From: Zoroaster sp. YZ-2022
Lineage: Eukaryota > Echinodermata > Asteroidea > Forcipulatida > Zoroasteridae
Length of the DNA stretch: 64,000 bases
Direction: 5' to 3'
Assembly (NCBI GenBank): GCA_029582265.1
Contig: CM055823.1
Span: 1,984,001-2,048,000, forward strand
Shown here: positions 33,746-44,970 of the stretch, in pieces
Numbering within the stretch: position 1 is the first letter of the stretch
How the letters are laid out: the number at the start of each line of letters is the position of its first letter
Made by a program: the position numbers and the translations under genes
The notes under the pieces: model-generated
The model's database searches: none
Told to the model about the DNA's origin: nothing
What the model saw: the letters and a program-made list of their open reading frames with translations, nothing else

Positions 33746-34661
33746 GAACTGAAAGCTGATCCCAATAAGACCAGTAGGTCTTACCGGCTGACGTCATGTG
33801 CGAAACGTCCTCCCACTTAGGACGTACAGTCCCTTCTGACTTAGCAGTCAACAACCAACTCATGGTGTTATCTGCCAACTGGGCCCCTCGGAGCTGCTCA
33901 CTGGTCAATGGAGGATTCACCACAATACCCCTTACTGCAGGTTCATAACTCAAAGGTGAGGTGTCTAAGGCATCATATCCCTCATCACCAAATTGATTAT
34001 CTTTCTGCCCACATTGCTTGCAGAACTGTCTGGATAGGCTATCTGCATTGGAATGCTTCCTACCCGGCCTGTGCTGAACCGTCATGATGTACTCAGATAT
34101 GACTTGTAGCCACCTTGCGAGTTGACCCTCTGGGTCTTTGAAACTCAGCAGCCACCGGAGCGCCGAATGATCTGTCCCTACAGTCACCTCCTGACCATAC
34201 AGGTACTGTCGGAAGTACCTGAGATATACTACAACTGCAAGCAACTCTTGACGCGTGACACAATAATTCCTTTCGGCCTTACTCAATTTCCGGCTCGCAT
34301 AAGCAACTACTTTCTCTTCGTCACCGCATACATGAGACAACACCGCCTCTATGCCCTCTGAACTGGCATCTGTGTCCAAAACATACTTCCCATTAGGCGA
34401 TGGATAAGACAACACGGGCGCTGTCTGCAACTTAACGAACGCCTCCAGACAAGCATCATCCCAAATAAATTATTTGGCCTTCGATGTCAAAGCATGCAAG
34501 GGGCTGGCAATATCGGCAAAGCCACGGATAAATCTGCGATAGTACGATGCCATACCCAGGAAACTTCTCACTTCCTTCACACATGGGACTGGCCATTCAG
34601 CTACAGCCCTGACTTTCGCAGGATCAGTCGCTATCCCCTCCGACGACACAACATGGCCCAA
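33672..34661 (-). pseudogene. Gypsy RT connection and RNase H
   Basis: RNase H removes the RNA strand during reverse transcription. The piece at 34661-34470 holds the RT thumb/connection (FLGMASYYRRFIRGFADIAS). It is cut from the rest by an in-frame TAA just after TSKAK, and the same frame resumes with FIWDDACLEAF. RNase H residues follow: YVLDTDASSEGIEAVLSH, ELLAVVVYLRYFRQYL and TDHSALRWLLSF, with HRPGRKHSNADSLSR at the end. The block from 34430 to 33672 is intact in frame. Confidence 0.92.
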
Positions 34662-35296
34662 ATAATGTCACCGACCTTCGGAAAAGGTGACACTTGCTAG
34701 GTTTCAATTTTAGCCCAGCCTGTCTCAAACGGGAAAATACAAGGCGGAGGCGCTCCACCTCCTCACTAACTGTCCTACCAAAAACAATAACATCGTCGAG
34801 ATACACAAGCAAAATGTCCCATTGAAGACCAGCCATCACCTTATCCATTAGTCTCTCGAACGTGGCGGGCGCATTTGCTAACCCAAAAGGCATAACCTTC
34901 CATCGATACAGCCCGTTCCGCACGACGAAGGTCGATTTCTGCTGAGCATCCTCATCCAAGGACACCTGCCAATAACCCGACGCCAAATCGAGGGTTGAGA
35001 ACCACTGTGCACCTCCAAAGGCATCGAGCGTCTCGTCGATTCGAGGCACAGGATACGCGTCCTTGATTGTGACCGAGTTCAGACCCCTATAATCCACACA
35101 CAGCCTTTTGGTGCCATCTTTCTTCTTCACCAAAACGACGTTCGCTGCCCAAAGGACTATCTGAACTCTCGATGAAACCCTTATCCTTCAACCCTTCAAC
35201 TTGACGCATAATTTCTTGCTGGTTACAGAATGGATGCTTTGTTGGCCTTTCCTTGATGGGCTTTGCACTACCGGTGTTGATAGAGTGTTTCACCAT
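34624..35296 (-). pseudogene. Gypsy reverse transcriptase, frameshifted
   Basis: Copies element RNA into DNA. Motifs include KHSINTGSAKPIKERP before the fingers, KKKDGTKRLCVDYRGLN, FSTLDLASGYWQV, FGLANAPATFERLMD, and the catalytic box LLVYLDDVIVFG. The aspartates are present. One shift separates 35296-35087 from 35133-34624, and another occurs at the downstream end near 34660. Confidence 0.95.
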
Positions 35297-36322
35297 ATCC
35301 GTACGACCAATGTCGTTATCACCTCTGGAATATCCTGAAATTCAACCAGGCACCTCAACACCTCTGTGTGGTGCTCTGCATCCAAATTCTGCTTACTCCT
35401 CTCGAACAAGTCATGTAAGTGTGCAGGAAGATTTACTCTATCTTCCTCAGTCTCTGAATTAGTTAATTGGTCCTCTACATCTACTGGGAGAACCTTTCCC
35501 ACCGTAGTGCCTGCACGAATGACCCTTTTCTCTTTACAAGGGTTCAACACCCTCACAGGCACCACCTCCGTTGGCACCTCAATCAACGATCTAGCTATAA
35601 ACACTAAGCCCCTCTGGGCGAGCTCTCCACCACTACAGACAGGCTCCAACATCATCGGACCGGCTAGCCCCTCAGGCTGACGTACGGCTCCAGCCACCAT
35701 GGCTTCATACCCTGCAGGTATCACCGTCGTCTCTGTAACAACAACCCGACCAACAAAACTCTCGCCTGCACCACTCTGGCACTTGATTCGCTCTCCATTC
35801 AGGTTCAACTCCATATTCCGAAAATCTAAATTGCCACAAGTCGGCAACAACCAATCCATCCCCAGCATTGCGGGGAGGGATATATCAGCAAATATCACAT
35901 TCACTGGATACGTCGTTCTGCTCAACCCACGCTGTGCCCAATGTCTTTAATGGGGTGCCATCCACCTGGCGTACCCCAACATCACAATCTCGAAGGATTG
36001 GTCTCTGTTCCTTCGGAATCTGGTTAAAAACAGCAATGCTTATCAATGTGTCAGTAGAGCCAGTATCTATGAGGAGTCGGAAAGTGGTGGACCTCACACT
36101 CCCCTCAACGAACAAACCCTGCTTGGGGACTGACACCACACGCACCTCATCGACACCCTCTAATTTCCTTTTTCTAGTTCTGTGCTGGTCTGCTTCTGTG
36201 GGTCCTTGGTAATGTTCAGCCTTTCCGTGGACCCCCAGTAGGCTGCTGGTCGTTTCCTGGAAGTTTACCCTGTCGTCGCCCGGGCTCCTTACACTCGAAC
36301 GCAAGGTGCCCCCTCTGACCAC
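35290..36322 (-). pseudogene. Gypsy aspartic protease, frameshifted
   Basis: Processes Gag-Pol. The active-site segment FRLLIDTGSTDTLIS has the DTG triad. The second conserved segment LPAMLGMDWLL lies in the next frame, after a one-base shift near 35925. The upstream frame overlaps the end of gag by about 107 nt in a different frame (+1, equivalent to -2, relative to gag), consistent with expression by frameshifting unless altered by decay. The region from about 35700 to 35290 is a linker to RT. Confidence 0.9.
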
Positions 36323-37730
36323 AGTTGTAACACCTCAATTCCGACCTGGGTCGCCGCCTTTGAGGACGTGACCCCTCCGACACCTGTGGGACCTTACAAG
36401 TCCCCTCTTTCAACTTATGTTGTGCTGCCAACATTTTGTTCAACATTTTGTCCAACTGCTGAGACAAACCATCAACACTCTTAGATTGTTGGTTTATAGC
36501 CCTCTCGACAAACTGCAATCTCTCCTCAGTCTCCTGGTCTACCCCTCGAGCAAACTTGGCTGGCTTTTCCAAACTTCGGTGGGTCTCTATTTTCTCAAAA
36601 TTCTCCGTCTCTAGAGCAGCTTGAATTGCCTCTGACAAATTCTTTGGTCGGGCTCGGAATATGCCCTCCCGTATCGACTGGATTGCCACCGCATCCACAA
36701 AGTGGTTCTTCTCTAGCCGATCCCTTGGTTCCTCAGGAATCTCGGGGTAAGCTTTCGCTGCCAGTTCGTGAATCGCCTGACCTAACTCTTGCAGAGTTTC
36801 TTTGGGTTTTTGTCGCCTGTGTCTCAGCTCGACCAGGAAATCCTTAGCCTCCTGCCCTGTACCAAACCTTCGTGACAACAACTTCACGAGTTCACCATAG
36901 GTATATCGATAACCCTGCTTGGCGCTGTCCCCAAGAATGTGGACCGCATTGCCCTGGAGACTCGCCGCCAAATACTCCGCGGACTGTGCCTCGTCCCACT
37001 GGTTTACTAACCGGCAACTCTGAAAATGACCGAAATACTCATTCCACGGGATCTTACCACTGTACCGGTCGGGAACAATGTTAGGACGGCGAGGGGTCTG
37101 GTGGACCCGCTCCTTCATCCTTTTTTCTCCAATCACCCTGGAATCTCTCTCCAACTTCCATGGTCCAACCTTGTCAGCACTGATGTACACTGGTGTACTA
37201 TCAATATTGTCCAACGAACGTGTAGCAAAACTCAATAAATCGCTATATCTCTGCTTCGGATCAGACACCTCTTCAACGTCAATAAAAGGGTTTGTACGGT
37301 TAACACCCATGTCACCTGACCCCTTCTGCACCTTACAGGGCTCAGGAGTGGACACGTTACCACCCCTCCGAGGGGTAGTCCAATCCAGAAGAGTCATTTC
37401 ACCACCCTTTCAAATAGGATGGGTCCCCGATACTTTGAAATCACTCAGAGGTGGGGGCACCTCCAAGGAGGTGTACCCCGTCTCCTCCCTTAAATCGGCC
37501 ACACCCCGACCAGGGAGTTTAAACTCAATATCTCCATCAACGCTAACACGCTTTCGCATGTTACCTCCAGCTACTCCAGCCGGGCTCTCGTCAGACTTCT
37601 TAGTCTGTTTCAAAGCATACTCAAGCTCTGCAATCCGCCTTGCCTGTTGGGACTTCTCCCACTGTAACAAGTGCACTTCCATCCTGGACCTGTTGAGGTC
37701 CTCACTGGAGGTGACTCCCGACATATACAC
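36216..37730 (-). pseudogene. Gypsy gag with an in-frame TGA
   Basis: Structural protein of the particle. The ATG at 37730 opens 106 codons with a coiled-coil-like segment (QQARRIAELEYALKQTKK). A TGA at 37412-37410 follows. The same frame continues (an ATG at 37397) for 393 codons with capsid-like helices (YLAASLQGNAVHILG, LVELRHRRQKPKETLQELGQ). A CCHC knuckle CYNCGQRGHLAFEC lies near the C-terminus for RNA binding. The start may be 37730 with a disabling stop, or 37397. Continuity of frame favours the former. Confidence 0.9.
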
Positions 37731-37794
37731 AACCGCTATACCCTTTAATCACTTAATCAGAAGGAAAATCTCAGCAATCACAATCAATCAAAAA

Positions 37795-37811
37795 TCCCAC
37801 TTTTGACACCA
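37795..37811 (-). other. Primer binding site, tRNA-Leu type
   Basis: On the minus strand TGGTGTCAAAAGTGGGA lies three bases after the 5' LTR. It matches the complement of the 3' end of metazoan tRNA-Leu (ending ..TCCCAC..TGACACCA) with two mismatches in the first 17 bases. The TGG start complementary to CCA fixes the LTR boundary at 37815. Confidence 0.8.
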
Positions 37812-37814
37812 ATT

Positions 37815-38940
37815 TGTGACGCAACACCCCTAGGGAGGGATTGTCGCGCGGACGGCTTCTCACCGGAAAAGTCCCCGAGCGGTTAGGAACGTAACCGTTG
37901 GGATAGCAGTTTACCGTCCGATGAATGAATACAATTGCTCTGAGATCACCCCCATGAAAAAGACACTAGGATGCAAGTTGTTGTGCATTTATATAACAAA
38001 TAATACTGGTTTATTCGCAAACAATAAGGCACCTCACCTGGAGGTGACCAAATCCTTAAATCACAAGAAAAACAATCATCAATGCAGGAAATCCTTATAA
38101 CTACATGAAAATCTATGGCACCTCGATGAGGGGTCACTGGCACATCACTAATGCACCTCACGGTAGAAGGGAACTTAACACCACATAAGGCACCTCTCAC
38201 CTGAGGGGTCACAATTAGTACACAATGAGTACACAATTATAATCTATATATCTTTAAGCTAAGTGCTAGTCCAGATGCATCAATATAAGGGGCTTTACTG
38301 GAGGTGCACAGCAACAGACACCACACAGGCCAATGAAATTACAAAGGAGGGGCAGCTACCCTACACCGACTCCTGCAACCCAATACACATACGATGGGGC
38401 CCCTCAGCTCGAGGAACACCTACTCGTACATTCCCCAAGTCTGAATTAATGATTTATGAAACACATGCAATCCTTGAAGTCCCTCTGGTAATTACAACAC
38501 ATGCAATTACAGCTCGACTAGAGAACCGATACACAGGCCCAGTGAGGTGACACCTAGCCCCTCACGACACCTCAAAAACACGTCTAACGGATGCACGGCA
38601 CACAGAAATTCCTCGACAGTAAGCCAACTTACAAAGTATTAAGTACAACACATGCACAATTAGCACTACACCCTCGGGCTTATGACTTGAACGTACGGAT
38701 CTCTTTTCTGACTCCTTGCGACTGTGCAAGTTAACTCTATTATCACGACTACTCTCTACAAGTTCACGGCAACAACTGACCTCAAATCTACATACAATGC
38801 AATGCGCTCTGCCCTCCAAAACTGGTGTTCGCTGGCTGCGTGCTGCGGCATCGCCTAATCGCGCACGGAACCAGCGAATCCCTCACCAAGGATATACTAT
38901 TATATAAAGGGTAGAAAATACAAACTGCTGTTGCGTCACA
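37815..38940 (-). repeat. 5' LTR of the gypsy element
   Basis: 1,126 bp, bounded by TGTGACGCAAC and GTTGCGTCACA, an 11-bp perfect inverted repeat. On the minus strand a TATA box (TTTATATAATAG, near 38910-38898) lies only about 30 bases from the LTR start, so U3 would be very short and R/U5 nearly 1 kb. CACCTC/GAGGTG and GGGTCA motifs recur at 38030-38050, 38118-38135, 38150-38215, 38300 and 38545-38575. Confidence 0.92.
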
Positions 38941-39680
38941 ATAATGCAACATGTCAGATATGCATTGCAAACACTGGGGTGATACAAACTACATCAGTGG
39001 TGGTCATTAGGCCGCTTCCCAAATATGAACACCATAGAAGAACAAAGTTAACATCACTGTGCACAAACATGTTGCCATTAACATGTGGTAATAGTTGTAA
39101 CGTTACAACTATCACCAAATCGTAAAAAATGTGTATAGCCGAACAATTAAAAAAAATCACCCTGTTAATATAGGTTTTCCTGGTCAATTTCGGCAAATAA
39201 ACAGCCAATTTAAAGACTGTGTCATTCTGTTTCGCCCAAAATTTAATGCTGCTCAAAATCCGCATTAAATTTCGTATTCGTGGGTGTGTGTGTGTGCGTG
39301 TGCGTACACTGCAAACTGTCCGAGGACATAAAGAAAGGGAACAATAGCTCCTCAGACGGCGGTTCTTTGTTCTTCGTTGTCCTTGGAAAACGGCGTGTAC
39401 AAAACCAATGGAGATTGCTTCAAAAAGTTAGTCCAAACAATAGAGGGTCCTCAGACGTCTTGAAATTCACGACTGTGTGTGTGTGTGAGTGTACGTGTTT
39501 ATGGTGTAAACCGAGGACACTTAACAAAAGGGAACAATATGTCCTCAGTATGCGGAGGGTGTCCTCGGTATGTAAACGTGTACAAATCTAATGGGAGAAG
39601 CCTCAAAAAGTTAGAGTCCAACAACAAAGGGAACAAAAGAGGGGAACAATAGGGTGTCCTCGGTTTACACCATAAACACG

Positions 39681-39722
<42 letters not shown>

Positions 39723-40694
39723 ATTCGAATTAAACAAAATAACCATCCAATTTAACAATCCACTCGAACATCATAATTTCGCAGGAGCTTTTCGCGGCGC
39801 GTATTTGGTCATTCAAATTCATTATTGGGCAGGCATTTGTGAAATTTGTGCAACTTAATTGACACTTTGTTTAACTTCGTTTAAATTTAATTTCCTATAG
39901 GTATTTAAAGCCATAAAAACGGTTCACTAATGAATGAATGGACAATAAAAACCAGGGTAAGACATGATTGGCCCTATATAAAGTGTACGAGAAACACACA
40001 TGAATAAAGCAAGCAAAATTAAGTTTAAATTAAAGTAAACATATGAAACGTATTCTGTTGTCTTTTTTGCATTTGTTTGTTGTATTTTTTTTAAATTCTC
40101 ATTTTGCGAAATTGATTGCCGTTATACAAAATACGTTATACGTTATAGGCCTACGTTATACGTTATACATTTTAGTGAAAATCTCCAGTCGAACTAACTC
40201 TGCTAAATTGGATGAAGAATGTGCATTACTAAAAAAGAACGACGTATATGCTGATTTGAATATTATGCTGAATTTAATGCTTGAATTGTTAATTCGAAAC
40301 AGTAACAATTGGAGAGGAAAAATCTCTTTAATATGAACGTATGAAATTGAAATTGGCCGCTCATTTGCCGAAATTGACCGGCAAAACCTATAAAGTTTGT
40401 TTCAGAAACGTGCCATCCAATTGAGATGATCCTCAGAAATATGACTGCCTAATAATCAGAAGAAAATTTTATGTAATTTTAAGGTTAAATACTTATTTAC
40501 TGACTTAACGAAGTTGTTATAAAACGTTTTTTTTTACCATGACAAAAACTTTAAACAAACAATGAAATGGAATATCATAACATGTTTTGTAAAGATACAT
40601 TAGATAAAAGATTCGTATCCATTTTCTTTGGGTACAAAACGCTTACAGACTAAAGTAAATACATAATGACCTTTCTGAATATTTATCTTTTCAG
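38941..40694. other. Flank of the gypsy element and upstream region of the FReD gene
   Basis: No supported exon. 39015-39070 holds a copy of the dispersed 'gaacaccat..gttaacatcactg' repeat. 39280-39720 holds degenerate tandem duplications of about 190 bp containing 'gaggacacttaacaaaagggaacaat' type sequence, ending in a pure (GT)n run at about 39682-39720. The signal-peptide exon of the downstream gene should lie here or further left but could not be identified with a compatible donor. Confidence 0.4.
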
Positions 40695-40793
40695 AGTGTG
40701 CCCTGTCCTGTGAGAATGGAGGTGCACTGAATAATGGCACCTGTCAATGTGAATGTGATCCAAATCAAAACTGGAGTGGCAAAAACTGTGGTC
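40695..40793 (+). CDS. EGF/FReD gene, EGF-like exon 1
   Basis: Acceptor atttatcttttcag, donor gtaagta. 99 nt, phase 1-1. Encodes an EGF-like module, CALSCENGGALNNGTCQCEC then DPNQNWSGKNCG, with six cysteines in the C-x3-C...C-x-C-x-C...C spacing of the 'CALxCxNGG..CxCxC' type seen in secreted invertebrate proteins. It likely forms part of a secreted multidomain lectin-like protein. The preceding exon must end in phase 1 and was not found. The flanking intron is duplicated around exon 2. Confidence 0.85.
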
Positions 40794-41344
40794 GTAAGTA
40801 AAATAACAGATTCTTGTGTAACTGTTCCCCGAAAATAAACCAACAATCTATGAAACAAACAAAAGGAGAAATATTTGAGTGACGCGTATATGTTCACCAG
40901 CTGTTCGCCAGCTGTTCTATTTTGCTGGGGGTATCCCCCGTTGAGCGACGATATCCAGTACTTCGTTGACTCAAGATCACTGTAAAAGGGATCACTGTAA
41001 GATGCGCTCTGAGCAAATATCAAGATTTTACCTTTTACCATTTTTAGAGAGGTTATGTCATACGGAAACTAAACATAAATTGTATTATCACAACCCAAGG
41101 TAAAATGTTGTAAACAGTAATTTTGACAAAACGCCTGAGGTCCACTGAAGGAAAACAAATGGCCCTCTTACACGTGCAATAACGTGCAACAACGCACGTG
41201 CAACAACGCACATATCTGTGGTGTAAATTAAACAACTTTTGGACAATGATTTTGTTTTACTATTGGCATGACTTTGCAAGGGAGACATCAGAGAAGGCGA
41301 TTTTTTAACATAAGAGGATCATTTGTTTTCCTCCAGTGGACCAG

Positions 41345-41400
41345 ATTGCATTATATCCTGTGAGAATGGAGGTACACTGGATAATGGCATTTGTGTTTGA
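41345..41400 (+). pseudogene. Dead EGF exon between EGF exons 1 and 2
   Basis: Begins ccag/ATTGC and reads DCIISCENGGTLDNGICV, then TGA. It has the first half of an EGF module but no second half and no donor. It is a relic of exon duplication with the same gene's intron around it. Confidence 0.75.
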
Positions 41401-41484
41401 TAACAAATACCCCGACGTGCCATTTGTTTTTAAAGAGTAATATAAATAATTTGACTTGATGTTTTTGAATATTTATCTTTTCAG

Positions 41485-41571
41485 AGTGTACATTATCGTG
41501 TGAGAATGGAGGTATACTGGATACCTGTCAGTGTGAATGTGGTCAAAACTGGAGCGGAAAAACCTGTTCCC
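41485..41571 (+). CDS. EGF/FReD gene, EGF-like exon 2
   Basis: Acceptor atttatcttttcag, identical to that of exon 1, donor gtaagta. 87 nt, phase 1-1. Reads CTLSCENGGILDTCQCECG then QNWSGKTCS, six cysteines, with the loop between Cys2 and Cys3 three residues shorter than in exon 1. The intron that follows is also similar to the intron after exon 1, so the pair arose by tandem duplication. Confidence 0.85.
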
Positions 41572-42239
41572 GTAAGTAAAATAGCAAAGAAAATTGTGTT
41601 GTTGTCCCTCGAAAATAAAACAAACAAACAATCGAACAAATAAACAAACGAACGAACGAAAACTAATGTGAAAATATTTCAGGAGAAGGACATGCTTAAA
41701 CTACAATAAATGTAGTCAGACATTGCTCTGAATGTAATCATCAAAATCATATAAAGATGTGCGGCCTAATACTTTGCATGTGTAGGACTACTGTATTATA
41801 TACCGGTACACATTGCCCATTAACCAATGAGAATGGAGATGCGTTATATGGTGACACTATAATTATGGTCATTGATCATGTGACAAATACTAGAAACGCA
41901 TGACCTGTTTCAATTAGTGAAACAAAATAATCAATAATTAAACATTTATTTCGTAATTTACGAAGTTCTTATAAAACTTTAATGTGAGCTGTGTAAAAAC
42001 AACTGAACTTTAAGCTGGTGGTGAAATGGAATAACATTATGAAAACGAAACAGCGCAGCCGCCATGACACCGCTGCTAGATACGTATCAATCTCCTTTGG
42101 CTCAAATTATTCAGATTGTTGGAGAATCCACAATAACCCCGCCCTCTAAAATTGATAATATTTGGATGAACAAATAATCATATAAATAATCTACCTTTGG
42201 ATAAAAATATACCTTTTGGTAATATAACAATACTTTATA

Positions 42240-42480
42240 GTATACACCATTCCAAGAAGTTACTGCCGTGATTCATTTCAAATGTGTAACACATTTTTTT
42301 CAAAAAATGTTCTCAAAAATGGCAGCATGTCAAACGGAATAATTTCTCAGATTGTTTGGTACATCACTAAACTCCCCAGTAAGTTTTTATATAATAATTC
42401 AGTGATTTTGTAATCAGATGATTACCAAAGGTGTACAGTCCTTTTTAAAAACTTCGACGCTTCATTAAAGTAGGTCACTC
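42240..42480 (+). repeat. Diverged relative of the 2.35-kb unit inside an intron
   Basis: The order 'ccgtgattcatttcaaatgtgtaacacattt', 'gcagcatgtcaaacggaa', 'tttctcag..tgtttggta', 'aataattcagtgattttgtaatcag', 'gattaccaaaggtgtacagtcc' follows the segment before and across the 40-bp motif of the array units (e.g. 25290-25480). Identity is much lower than among the units. There is only one copy of the motif-like sequence. The unit thus contains an old dispersed repeat. Confidence 0.65.
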
Positions 42481-43454
42481 GTATCGGCAAAGGAAATAAT
42501 CATATATTGTTCAGAACATTAATCAATCATTTAAAACATCATGGTTATTGGAATCTACAGCATTGGTATTTGGAATCATACAACTATCTGTGCAAGTTTC
42601 ATCACAATTTTTTGTTAAGAAACGACGGAAATCTGTTGCATGCTCTTAATTTGTTCCGGAACCTTTTTGAAATTCGACATAACAATTCTTATTTCTCTAA
42701 GAAATAAAATAAATTTTAGTACCACCCGTGTTTATGTTTTTCCTATGGTTTCCCTGCTCATGAGACCTGAACTGGTTATGTACAATTATGAAATATGTAT
42801 GTGTGCAAACAATTCACCTTGATTAAATGCGGGCGATTCAAATTATGAAAAGTCACATCGATATTGCATTACTGAATTACTAATATATTCATAAATACAA
42901 TTCATCATTCATTTTAGAAATTCATCATGCATTTAAGAAAAGAACTTTAAAAATATTGTGTTGAATATTCCGCTGTTAATAAATCCACAATAAAATTATG
43001 TTATTAAAGTATAAAGTATATTGATTGCACAATGATGTGAAGAAATCTCCAGAAATACAATAAACTAATCATGTTGTAAAAATTCCAAATAACTATTCAA
43101 AGTCAACTCGAGTGAACTATACGTACAAAATAACTAATATGTTAAATGCAGCAACGATTTTGCTGAAAAGACGAGCTCAAAATACAAACGATTACACTAA
43201 GACATTGGTCTTTATGGGAAGAGATACAGCCTAATACTTAACAAACAGCGTTGGCCCTAGACACTACAAAATGCATTACTAGATTATCTCATGATGTAAA
43301 CTTTGTGATGAGACTTTGTGATTTACCGAACTAAATGATGTCAACCATACTTGTGATGAAATCGCATCCTGTCCTTGTAATCACACGGACCGACTTCTGA
43401 CAAGCACCCCGTGAACAAAGATATTGACCAAATCGGGAGACTACCTATGTAGGA

Positions 43455-43530
43455 CTAGATTGCTCAGCTGGTAGAGCAATGTTACGGCAATCCATAGAAT
43501 TGCTGTTGTCGAATTTCGTTGTTCACTCTA
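43455..43530 (+). repeat. tRNA-like SINE remnant
   Basis: GATTGCTCAGCTGGTAGAGCA matches the D-arm/A-box of a tRNA. About 40 bases later TTGTCGAATTTCG is a weak B-box. A cloverleaf cannot be completed (no clear acceptor stem), so this is probably a tRNA-derived SINE head and not a tRNA gene. Confidence 0.4.
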
Positions 43531-43846
43531 TAAGTAAATGGTTGACACATTCAACATGTTCTAGTTTTCATCAATATCGGTTTTTGTACGTTACCATAAA
43601 GGATCGTATTATTAAACCACAGTCATCGGCAAAGACATGATACATAGTTTCCATAATGTCATCTGATCGGAACAATAATTTGTGTCATAAGGTTTTTGAA
43701 AACGGTAAACAAAAACACTAAAGGAGGCAAACTGGACAATATAAAAAGTGGGCAAATTACTTATCTCTTCAAATTACATATTGACATTTATTCAGAGACA
43801 TCTGTTTGCAATAATATTAACAAGTGTCATGTCCATAGCGCCTTTA

Positions 43847-44513
43847 ATGCTATGGTCCCACAGGAATATTTCGATCTTTCTGTCGAAATATATTTCGATT
43901 CCTGTTTTTTTTGTTATTTTTAATAATTTCGTCAAAATCTCGTATAAATATCGACAAAATATCTGTTTTCCATGAGGAAATTTTAATTTTTGTATTTTCT
44001 CGACAATTTCGATTCATTTTCGATTTTATTTCGACGACTTTCGACTGTTTAGATCATTTCGACTGGCATTTCGAAAAAATTCGACTGTTTAGACTGTTTA
44101 GATTGATTTCGATTTTTTTTCGAATAATTTTCGATTCTTTAAAAAAATTTGGACAAATGTTCCGATTTATTTCGACTGTAACGATTGTTTAGACTATTTA
44201 GAGAGTTCAGATTTATTTCGACTGGTTTTCGAACTTTTAGACTGTTAGTTTCGATAGTTTCGATAAAATGTCGACAAAATTTCGATAAATTTGATCGAAA
44301 CTTTATCGAAAAATATTGGTCAGGTTTAATAATTTTCGATTAATGATTTTTTTTCCCGACAAATCTCGACAAATCTCGACAAATATCGACAGTTTCGATT
44401 TTCTTTTAGACTCTTTAGACTATTTCGACTTTTCTCGAGAAAATTTTGTAAAAAATCTAAAATCTTGACGAAACACGATCTAGAGAGTCGAAATCTCTGT
44501 GGGACCATAGCAT
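43847..44513 (-). mobile_element. TCGA-rich MITE, copy 2
   Basis: 667 bp with the same ATGCTATGGTCCCACAG termini as copy 1 (28172-28843) but in the opposite orientation. TA directly flanks both ends, supporting a Tc1/mariner-type TA target. It lies in the intron between EGF exons 2 and 3. The interior keeps the TCGA/GTCTAAA motif density. Confidence 0.88.
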
Positions 44514-44753
44514 TACAGAGGGTAAATTGCGCTCATAATTGCTATCCATGTGTCAGTTCAATGACAAATCCACAACATTGTCTTTAGCCAAACGGAGTAT
44601 AAAGGACACAGCTTTTACAGTTCGTCAGTATTTAAGGGAACAATGCGCTTTGAGCTAAAATTGTTTTTGAATGTTTTCGTAGATGATAAACCTGTCAATG
44701 CAATTGAATAGAATCCCATCAATAATATTGTACAATACTGACTTTATTTCCAG

Positions 44754-44843
44754 AGTGTGCGCTATCCTGTGAGAATGGTGACCTCAATGATCAGACATGT
44801 CTGTGTGAATGTCATGGAGGCTGGATCGGCGATTCATGCGCAG
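44754..44843 (+). CDS. EGF/FReD gene, EGF-like exon 3
   Basis: Acceptor tttatttccag, donor gtatgta. 90 nt, phase 1-1. Reads CALSCENGDLNDQTCLCECH then GGWIGDSCAG, six cysteines. The more classical GGW-IG ending resembles common EGF modules. In frame with exons 2 and 4. Confidence 0.85.
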
Positions 44844-44914
44844 GTATGTACAAACTATGGGATATGCACTGCACAAACTGGGAGATTTAAAAGCAAACAT
44901 CAGTGATGTAGGCA

Positions 44915-44970
44915 GTTCGCTCCATATGAACACCATGGAAGAATAACGTTGACATCACTGGTGTTATTTG
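44915..44970 (-). repeat. Dispersed 'gttgacatcactggtgttat' repeat, intronic copy
   Basis: Matches, in reverse, the repeat at 27742-27800 and in each 2.35-kb unit, and matches 39015-39070 directly. Only about 50 bases align clearly. Confidence 0.5.

Larger units (their letters stand above)
30883..38940 (-). mobile_element. Ty3/gypsy LTR retrotransposon, decayed
   Basis: The order on the minus strand is 5' LTR, tRNA-Leu-like primer site, gag with a CCHC knuckle, protease, reverse transcriptase, RNase H, integrase, an extra 3' ORF, and the 3' LTR. Protease-RT-RNase H-integrase order is diagnostic of Ty3/gypsy. In-frame stops in gag and in the RT/RNase H junction, and shifts in protease, RT and integrase, show that the copy is not autonomous. 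The target-site duplication cannot be read because the distal 3' LTR end is in the gap. Confidence 0.95.

Noticed and set aside
37078..37806. 242-codon plus-strand frame opposite gag
   Set aside because: Antisense shadow of gag. Gag has the CCHC motif and lies in the element's consistent orientation.
40043..40336. 97-codon frame starting with a hydrophobic, signal-peptide-like segment just upstream of EGF exon 1
   Set aside because: The EGF exon needs a donor in phase 1. The most plausible phase-1 donor in this frame (gtgcat at 40221) would create TAG at the junction, and other phase-1 positions lack donor context, so it is not accepted as the first exon.
43455..43530. Functional tRNA gene
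   Set aside because: The A-box/D-arm is good, but the B-box is weak and no acceptor stem pairs, so it is kept only as a SINE remnant.
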